Positions 56,196 through 64,000 of a stretch of DNA of 64,000 bases are shown here, piece after piece; position 1 is the stretch's first letter; each line of letters opens with the position of its first letter. Below the pieces are notes generated by a model, which saw only the letters and a program-made list of their open reading frames with translations, was not told the origin of the DNA and made no database searches. The DNA is from Cunninghamella blakesleeana (lineage: Eukaryota > Mucoromycota > Mucoromycetes > Mucorales > Cunninghamellaceae), in NCBI GenBank assembly GCA_017871115.1, contig JAFCIZ010000001.1, forward strand, positions 2,337,501 through 2,401,500, in the 5' to 3' direction. A program made the position numbers and the translations under genes.

Positions 56196-58250
56196 CTTTG
56201 GGAAAAAAGATGGCAACATTTTTTTCTTTAAGAACTTGTATCATTTAAATACATTTATATTATTTATATATATTATTATCCTTTTTAGATAGTTTTTATT
56301 TTTTATGTAGATCTTATACCCTATAATTACCATTATTTTTGTATTGTTAAATTTATATCTACGCCCATTTATAGGTATAGATACGTATTTATATATATAT
56401 ATATATATTATTATTATTATTATTATTATTATTTTGTTTTATTTTATTTTTATTTTATTGGACAGCAAATAGTTTTTGAATATAGCCTTTTTTTTAAAAA
56501 AAAAGAAAATAATGTATTCTTCATGAGTTAATTTTAATGTATGAATTTTGTGTTAATATATTCTTTATTTTTTTTCAAAAAAAAAAGTCTTCAAAAATGG
56601 ATAATGTATATACATATACATACTATATCTCTACTTTCACATACAACTTGGCAAAGATAATAATAATAAAATAGAGATAAAATTAGTGTAGAATTGAAAT
56701 AAATATATACGATATAAAAAAACGAAGAGTAAATCACATGTTTTTTTAAAAAATTGAAATAATATAGTATTTATTCAAATTGTACTTACTTTAGTTCAAG
56801 GAGTTTGTCTTTCATTCTTTAAAATTGTAGCTTACTTTCCATTCGAGAAGTTGGTATTTTCCTTAGTTAAGCTACTGGACCTCTTTTTCTGATATTTTGG
56901 AATACTACTTTTTTTTCTTCTTGGTTCTAATCTTCTTTTTTAATTTAAGATCTCTGGTTTTTTATCTCCTAATAAAAGTACTGATCATTGAGGGCGGTTA
57001 GCCTTTTTTATACTATACTCTCTCTCTTTTTCTTTCTTTCTTTTATTTTTACTTTGGACAGTTGACCCTTTCCATTCTTCTCTTCATAGTTATTTATTTT
57101 CTTGGTAATGAAATATGTCATTCAACCTATGTGCCAATTCTCCACAGTAGTATTTCGATTTCTCTAGTTGGTTTAATCGAGAAATAAAGGGTTATAGAGT
57201 TACCTTATTCAGTTATACAAGTGAATTTTTGTATTTTTGTATTTTTTATAGTTATCTCATGTTAATATTTATTTATTTACTAATAAGGTGTAGTGAGTTG
57301 GATTGGTTTTAATATATGATCGACTATGTTAAAATGGCAAGATAAAAGAAAACATAAATGATATAAAAACTTCAAGAACAAAAAATTTAAAGAAGAATTA
57401 ATAGTAAAAGAGGTGGGTAAAGAGGTGGGATTATACCAGTATTAAACTAAAATTGTACATGTCAGTGCGATGTATATAGACTGAAAAGGATTTTATCTGG
57501 AGTAGACCCATTAAGAAATATGTCATATGGATATGAATGTTTATCAATTTTGAAGAAGATCTTCAGTTTTAAAAGTCATATATGAACCCAGTGAACCCAG
57601 TGATGATTTGGTATATTTGTAAGTTACAATGAAAGGTTATTTAATTCTATATCAATTGTGTCGATTACAAGATCTGGTGCCTTACTACATGTACTACTAT
57701 AATAATTGTTTAAAGAGATGCAATGGATTCCTATTAGCAGATTATTTTTTTCTTTATTATTTAAATTTCATTCCTTTTTTATTTATCCTTTATTTTTCTA
57801 ATATTTTATTTAATAATATGATTAAAGGTATTGAATGAATTAAGAAAAAAATAAAATAAAAAAGTAATCAAAAGACTGTATATATGTGTATATATTATTC
57901 TACTTAAAACTATCGCTATATACTAAAATAAGCGAAGCTGTCTTTATTTTAATTCAGGTATTATTACACAATATTAATATTAATTATACGCTTAATTTAA
58001 TTGATATATTTTTAAAAAAGAAACAGCTATAAAAAAAATCCTTTTAATGCAAAAAAGTATATCAGAAAGGCGTGCCGCCTTGGTATATAACTAAGGCCAC
58101 CAAGTTGAAAAAAGTGTTTAAAACTATTGTGGTTGGTTGATCAAAAATTAATACCCAGCTCTCCGATTTCGGAAAAATTTATTTTAAAATTTGTTTTTTT
58201 TTTTACTTTCTTTCTCTCTTTTTTTCAGGTCAGAAAATACTTTATTAAAA
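56196..58250. other. Large gap with possible decayed coding relic, then PAM16 promoter
   Basis: About 2 kb without an intact gene. 56196-56780 is simple sequence ((AT)n and (TTA)n near 56393-56432, T-run/A-run junction 56489-56504). 56780-57700 is less repetitive and, on the minus strand, holds short stop-broken stretches that read like protein, for example LNQLEKSKYYCGELAHRLND (about 57120-57170) and DKHSYPYDIFLNGSTPDKI (about 57490-57545). This may be an old pseudogene or retroelement relic. A 10-base direct repeat TGAACCCAG lies at about 57583-57600. 58069-58226 (GGCGTGCCGCC, CT tract) looks like the PAM16 promoter. Confidence 0.4.
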
Positions 58251-59012
58251 ATGGTAAAATAACTACTTAAAATATATGTTGATTTATAATGGATATACGA
58301 ATATAATTAAATCAACTAATAATAAAAATATACTTTAGTCAGCTAGAATTATTGCCCAAGTTGTTGTATCATTAGGAACTGTTGTAGGTCGAGCTTTCTT
58401 TGCTGCATATAAACAAGCTGCTGCTAGTAAGTTTTTTTAAAATTAAATAAAACAAATAAATGAATAATAGTGTAAAACACTGTATTAATAATATTTATTC
58501 TTACTTTATTCATTTTATTAATATATAGACGCTGCTGCTGGTGGTGGAGCCGCTGCTGCTGCTAGAGGTGGAAAGGAGGGTGTTGTTGATGCTTTAACTC
58601 GTAAAACAGGCATGTCACTGGAAGAAGCTTGTCAAATTTTAAATGTTCCAAAAGGTGCTGATCCAGCATTATTAACAAAGGTATACCTATAATAATATAA
58701 ATATAAATATATAATTGGGAAGGTGATAGAAGATATTATATAAGTATAAAATACAAAAATATTAATCAATCGTTTTATACGTTTATTTGTACACATTTTA
58801 TTTAATAGAATTACGAACACTTATTTAATACAAACGAAGTGGAAAAGGGTGGATCATTTTATTTACAATCTAAAGTAGTAAGAGCTAAGGAAAGATTTGA
58901 TTTAGAACTAGCAGAAGAAGTAAAGAGACAACAAGCTGCTCAACAAGAACAACAACAACAAAATAACACAACCGATAGTAATTCTCCTCCTCCTCCACCT
59001 CCTTCAGCATAA
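58251..59012 (+). CDS. PAM16: Mitochondrial import motor subunit PAM16/TIM16
   Basis: Four exons (58251-58253, 58339-58426, 58529-58680, 58809-59012) encode about 148 residues. The first coding exon is the ATG alone, spliced to TCAGCT to give [20 protein letters not shown], the expected Pam16 start. Pam16 is a matrix-side, J-like subunit of the TIM23 import motor that dimerises with Pam18 and restrains Hsp70 stimulation. The degenerate J domain is visible: [38 protein letters not shown] and [14 protein letters not shown]. As the family requires, it lacks the HPD triplet. An Ala/Gly stretch (about 30-45) and a Gln-rich, Pro-rich tail are species-specific. The very small first exon deserves RNA confirmation; the start itself is well supported by homology. 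Confidence 0.92.
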
Positions 59013-59279
59013 AAAAAATCCTTTAACATATATTTATATATACAATCAATAGGTTTATTTTTTTAATGTTAATACATAGTATATATATACATATTTATAT
59101 ACTTATCATTTTTGTAAAGTTTCCATTTTTATTAAAAAAAAACTCCAATAGAATTTATTCAAATAAAAAAACATTTTATGTGACAACTTTTTTAATATAA
59201 AAATACCTCTAATTTTTTTTCCTTTACTACTCTTTCACTTTTTTTCCTAACCTCTTTTATTGTATATTTCAATTGCATA

Positions 59280-60744
59280 ATGATTACAAAAGGTGCTGTT
59301 TACCCATATTCTATATATGATGCAACTAATCTCTTGACGATTTCACATGAATTTACTGCTGTACCACTTGATATTTTACAAAGTGATATTGAACTTTTAT
59401 TATCAACCTATTTATCTGTATGGTGTATATTTATTTTATTACTTTTTTTTTAAAAAAAAAAGGAAGAAAGGAAACAAGATATAATAGTCAAAAACTAATA
59501 ATATTTTTTATTTTATTTATACTATAGCAAAAAGAGCAAACTTTTGATACTTTTGATAATATATGGGATTTATTGAAATTTGATTATATTCATTTGGTAT
59601 GCTTACAACGACAAAACCGTGAAAACTTTATGAATACACTCTATCAATCATTGTTAGGTACTGTTCAATAATTTTAAAACCGACAGTATATATACATTTA
59701 CTAAATCTACAATTTTTTTTGTTGTATACAAAGATCACTTTGATAGTAACCTGGATAATATGAAGTTTGGGGTTATTTATGCACTTTATTTTTTATTTTG
59801 TTCACAGCCCTCAACTTGGGAAACACATCATATTCGGGTGACTAAAGGTATGTAAAAATCTATAATTTCTGTATTTAATAGTAACATCATCAACAAAACA
59901 ATAAATACATATAATTTATTAATCAACTTTTTTTATGTATGCATATAATTATTCTATCTTATATATTATAGATATATGGATCAGATTATTCGATTTTTAT
60001 ATTTTATGCTGTAAAAAGGATAGGAAAGACTATGCTCAGGCAGCAATGATATTTAAAAAATTGAAAGATGATAAAGATGCCTTTGTATTTGTTGCTCAAC
60101 AAAAGTTAGAAACTCCTAATATTTTAGAAAAGAAAGAAAAAGAAGAGTGTGAAAGGTAAATACTTTTCAAACTTGGTTGAATAAAAAGGAAATAATTATA
60201 ATAAAACAATAATCATATCCAAAGCTTATATTAATCGCCCTATTTTTTATTTATTTTATTTTTTTGACCCAGCATTTTAGCAGAATATGATGAATTATAT
60301 AAAGACAAATTAAGGAACGATGCTGTAAGTAAAATAAATAAAAGAAAAAAAGAAAACATCAATAATACTATTTTTTTTTATAATTATAAAATAACTTATT
60401 TTATTTTTACTTTTATTATTTATTTTTTAAACTACTATTAGACATCAATATGTTATGGATCAGACTCAACGCAAATAGGCGACTTACTTAAATCCTATCA
60501 ATATATCAAAGAATTAACGTATTCAACATCTCATGCGACACTTGCAACACAACAATGGCTTAAAGAACATGTTCGAGTAGTTGAAAATAATTTGGACCAA
60601 TTACAAAAAGTGATGATACGAAATGTCTTAATACCTAACGACCAAGCTTTAAATGACTCTATCAAAGAAACAGGGAGATCAATGTGGGAAGACAGAGCTA
60701 TCAAAAGTATTCGAGATTTAGACACCACCACCACCAATCGATAG
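59280..60744 (+). CDS. SNAPC1-like snRNA-activating complex subunit
   Basis: Six exons (59280-59417, 59528-59657, 59734-59847, 59972-60155, 60273-60324, 60442-60744) encode about 306 residues. It resembles animal SNAPC1/SNAP43 in order and wording. An N-terminal DIELLLSTYLSQKEQTFDTF leads to IWDLLKFDYIHLV. Then MKFGVIYALYFLFCSQPSTW precedes IRVTKDIWIRLFDF. AAMIFKKLKDDKDAFVFVAQ comes next, and a C-terminal helix ends in QQWLKEH. In animals SNAPc binds the proximal sequence element of U1-U6 snRNA genes and recruits TBP for Pol II and Pol III. The protein is helical throughout, without signal or membrane segments, and is a little shorter than human SNAPC1 (368). The match is from memory of the family, so moderate confidence. 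Confidence 0.75.
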
Positions 60745-61944
60745 TTGTATATATTTATATGATATCTTCAGCAAGGATCATTCTAGTTGCAACGGCACAT
60801 TATATTTTTTACACCATTTACAATAAAAATAGTTATACAGCCAAAATGAACACATGTACACATACAAACTCACACAAGCACTCACATATAAACTTTATTT
60901 AGCATATAATTAATATCTTATTTTGATATATTAACTACGTATACCACTAACTTGACGAAGTAAATTCAGTTTTTTATACCATTGGCTTGAAAAAAAAAAA
61001 AAAGAAAAAAGGAAATTTTGGGGGAGATTATTATACAAAAGGTTTTTTTTTAATCCTCGAATTAATGTGGTCGACATGTTGTAAAAGCAATTGTTTCACC
61101 AAAGTTTATCTTTATATATATATATATATATACAATACATATAATGGGAATAAAAAAAATTACCTGCATTTTATTTAAGGGGTTTAAAAATGTATAAATA
61201 CGATAGCGATTTTTCTTTTTTTTTTTTTCAAATCGTATATTATATGAATATAATACATACGTAATAAAACACATGAATGAATATAATACATATGTTATAA
61301 AACATATGAATGAATATTCGTAACAATATCATTTCGTATGATTTTTCATGTTGAAAAAAAAATTTTTGACCCACATTTGATTACTATATATAAAACCAAC
61401 TAAACCTCATGTATGATTTTGAAAAAAAAAAAAAAAAAAAAAGGGATAATGTCGTACTAATGGATGATCAACCTTGCGTTCTAATTTTTTTTCTTTTTTT
61501 GGAAATCCTTTCGCCATGCTTTTTTTTTATATTATTATATACTACGTAGCATTAATTTATTTTGCTAATTTGAAAATGTGAAGATAAATGATTGACAAAA
61601 TTTCCAAAAGTGAGAATATAGAAAAAAATCAAAGTTGATGATACATATGTTTCCATTTTAATATTATTTCTATTTTTTTTAACAGAAAGATTGTCATGTG
61701 TTTGTTTGTTTTTTCCATGTGGAGTGACAGTACTATAATTTTTAAATAAAGCTAAAAATATTGTAAAGGAACAAATATCATAAATAATTTAACAACTTGT
61801 GATTATTACGTATTATTTATTTTTTTCCTGATAGGTAAATTCTTATTTATATTAAAAATTCTTTAGGAAATAAAAATATATATTAAACAAATTATTGCAA
61901 GTAAAATGATCAATATATTATATTAACAAATAGAAAAAAGAAAT
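60745..61944. other. Convergent 3' region, SNAPC1-like and subtilisin genes
   Basis: 1.2 kb of AT-rich DNA between two convergent genes. It has poly-A runs (about 60989-61008; 61422-61442), (TA)n at 61112-61131 and a 33-base tandem duplication (61246-61311). No gene, tRNA-like fold or motif was recognised. Confidence 0.6.
61246..61311. repeat. 33-base tandem duplication
   Basis: Two adjacent 33-base units, 61246-61278 and 61279-61311, both beginning GAATATAATACATA and ending CATGAAT or TATGAAT, differ at about four positions. A partial third unit (GAATAT) follows. Mild internal dyad symmetry (ACATATGTTATAAAACATATG) is present in the second unit. Confidence 0.85.
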
Positions 61945-64000
61945 CTATTTGAAATCAGCACCAAAAGTATCCTTGAAAATAGATTTGAAGTTGACTTTAG
62001 CAGAATCACCTTCATAGCCATTAAAAATTAATAAATTAGGAGAATCTTTACCAACATTCTTCAAAACGTCCTTGGTTGCCAATGAGATGATTTTTTCTTT
62101 AATTTGCTTGGGTGTGGCTCCATCTTTAGTTTCACTTAATAAGTAAGCAGCTAAACCAGCAACATGAGGAGAGGCCATAGATGTACCAGAAATAGTATTG
62201 GTTGCGTATTTACTACCTTTCCAAACTGATAAAATGTTGAGTCCCTAAAATATGACATATATATAAAAACAAAAAAAAAATATTGAGTATTGGTACAAAA
62301 ATAATTGAACGTTATATTACTAATATTATTATTATTGTTATTATTAAAATAGCATTTACAGGAGCAAAGACATCATTACACTTGCCATAATTAGAGAAGT
62401 AAGCTCTTTCATCAGAAATAGTTGAAGCACCAACAGTAATAGGATTTTCAGCTCTAGCTGGTGATGAATTACAGCTGTCTTTATTGTCATTTCCTATTTT
62501 TTTTTTAAAAAAAAAGTTTAAATTGTGAATTATGCATTTTTTTTATTGTTTTTTTAAATTTTTTTTTTTACCTGCAGCAACAGCAAATACAATTCCAGAA
62601 TCTACACCAACATTAACAGCATTATCTAAGGAACGAGAAGCACCGCCACCCAAACTCATCTAGATGAATAGAATTGAAAATAAGAAAAATAATAGTGTTT
62701 GTTAATTACTTTACATATGTGTATCCATTTTTTTTTCTAATATAAAATAGATAAATAAAAGTAATACATACATTAGCTACAGCACCTTTATAAACTTTGC
62801 CAGACTTTTCAGCATCTTTCTTTTCTTTCAAATGGTCATTGATTGCCCATTCAATACCACCAATGACATCACTTGTAGAGCCAGATCCGTTAGATCTTAA
62901 CACCTTAACTGCAACAGGTAAAGAACGTTTGGCAACACCATATTTTTTACCACCAATGGTACCAGCACAATGGGAACCATGACTAAAGTTGTAAAATGAA
63001 AAAAAAAAATAAGATTGTTTAGTAAGAAAGGAATAATAAACAATAAACCAAATATAAAGTATTAAAATAAAAAAACAAAAATTGGCAGCTTACCCATTTC
63101 CATCTTCATCAGGATCACCTCTTGGAATAGTAGCACCCCATGTAGCACGACCTTTTCAAGAAAAATAGTTTTTTATTCGTCATCATCATTATTATCTTTA
63201 GCTTTTTGTTTTTTTTTTATTGCCATATATATATATTCATATTTTTACCTTCAAAATCAACATGTTCTGTATTAATACCAGTATCAATTACATAGACCTT
63301 AATTCCATCACCAGAGGTTTTTTCATTATAAGTATATTTATTAAAAGTGCGTAAGGATAATTTCTCACGGTGAGAAATTCTTGCAAGACCCCATGGAGCT
63401 TGTCTTTCAGTTTCACTTGCATAAACAATTGAATCTTTTTCAACATAAGCAACCTAAAATAAAAATTATAATAAAAAGCAATAAAAAAAAAGGTTTGAAT
63501 AAGAAAATTTTCCGTAATGGATATTTTTTTCATGTAATATAAATAAATAAATATATATTGATGATATTCTTTTTATTAACTACACTTTTATTGTTATCAT
63601 TATTAATATTTTCATTATTATTTAACATGTGAAATATTATCACTTACTTCATCAGAAGAACGAATGGCTTTTAAAGTAGCCGAATCAAATTTACCAGAAT
63701 AACCTTTAAGAGTAGGTAAATCATAAACACGATGAATACCAAAACTTGAAGTTTCTTGGTTTAACCAATTGACAGCACCATTACTATTAGCAGCTAATTG
63801 AGCAATAGAGTTTTTATGTTGATCCATTTTTTCTTGATGAAGATTATCTTTAAGTACAACAATATAAGAATCGGTTAAAATATCAGCTTCGGGCGAACTA
63901 TATAAAGGAGAGACATAGCCTTCAGAAAAGGATTGGGGAATAATCATAGGTGTCGCAGTTACATAACCTGCTAAAAATAAAGCACTAGAAATAAGAGCTA
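61945..64000 (-). CDS. Secreted subtilisin-like serine protease (proteinase K type), 5' end off the window
   Basis: Seven visible exons (63648-64000+, 63249-63453, 63094-63151, 62772-62982, 62572-62659, 62360-62493, 61945-62244) join in frame; the start codon lies beyond 64000. The first visible residues, [15 protein letters not shown], are the end of a signal peptide. An I9-type inhibitor propeptide follows ([20 protein letters not shown] to [12 protein letters not shown]). The S8 catalytic domain has the Asp in VYVIDTGIN, His in [14 protein letters not shown], oxyanion Asn in AAGNDN and Ser in [16 protein letters not shown]. All four key residues are intact. It is probably an extracellular or vacuolar endopeptidase (cerevisin/proteinase K group). 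The short C-terminal extension (about 45 residues past the core) has no recognisable domain. Introns contain T-run/A-run junctions. Confidence 0.93.

Noticed and set aside
57629..57838. Plus-strand 69-codon frame in the CLC/PAM16 gap
   Set aside because: Tyr/Leu/Phe-rich with no recognisable family; the opposite strand of the same block looks more protein-like, so at most this is a relic.

Overview
The window looks like about 64 kb of nuclear DNA from a very AT-rich, intron-rich fungus. Almost every gene is split by short GT-AG introns of roughly 60-200 bases. Intergenic DNA is dominated by poly-A/T, (AT)n and (TAA)n tracts, and many proteins carry long Asn, Ser or Gln runs. A Bud4/anillin-type septum protein, a Nup192-type nucleoporin, a Tag1-like protein, a Mpo1-type protein and a Lam/VASt sterol-transfer protein say fungus. 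A CblD (MMADHC) homologue and a SNAPC1-type protein, which the usual ascomycete yeasts lack, point to an early-diverging lineage. My best guess is Mucoromycota, but the sequence alone does not fix the genus.

Layout. 0-8.2 kb: the 3' end of MSH3 (+), a secreted ricin-B-fold lectin (-) and a NUP192/NUP205 nucleoporin (-). 8.4-13.1 kb: a CblD-like gene (+) and a GRAM+VASt membrane protein (+). 13.4-18.2 kb: an anillin-like protein with a C-terminal PH domain (-). 18.2-26.9 kb: gene-poor, with two low-complexity orphan proteins and one small secreted orphan (all -) and a cluster of decayed repeats near 23.5 kb. 27-29.7 kb: a DUF1771-Smr protein (-) divergent from a Mpo1-like gene (+). 30-36 kb: a Ser/Thr/Pro-rich single-pass surface protein (-) and a Tag1/DUF3712 membrane protein (-). 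36.7-47.4 kb: the TFIIH helicase XPB/Ssl2 (+), convergent with a full-length ABCC/MRP transporter (-). 48.5-60.8 kb: RAE1/Gle2 (+), a CLC chloride/proton exchanger (+), PAM16 (+) and a SNAPC1-like gene (+). 62-64 kb: a secreted subtilisin (proteinase K type, -) running off the right edge.

The genes are scattered housekeeping functions: DNA repair, nuclear pore and mRNA export, cytokinesis, lipid transfer, Pol II/III initiation factors, mitochondrial import, transporters and secreted hydrolases. I see no operon-like or defence cluster and no gene cluster that looks like an undescribed system. The less explained signals lie in non-coding DNA. They are strand-oriented pyrimidine tracts before most genes, a short GC-rich TGCGG-type motif in several promoters, recurrent T-run/A-run junctions, diverged repeats shared by two gene-poor gaps, and a possible decayed coding relic at 56.8-57.7 kb. 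Splice sites were assigned by eye from reading frame, GT-AG sites and family similarity; no alignment or RNA evidence was available.
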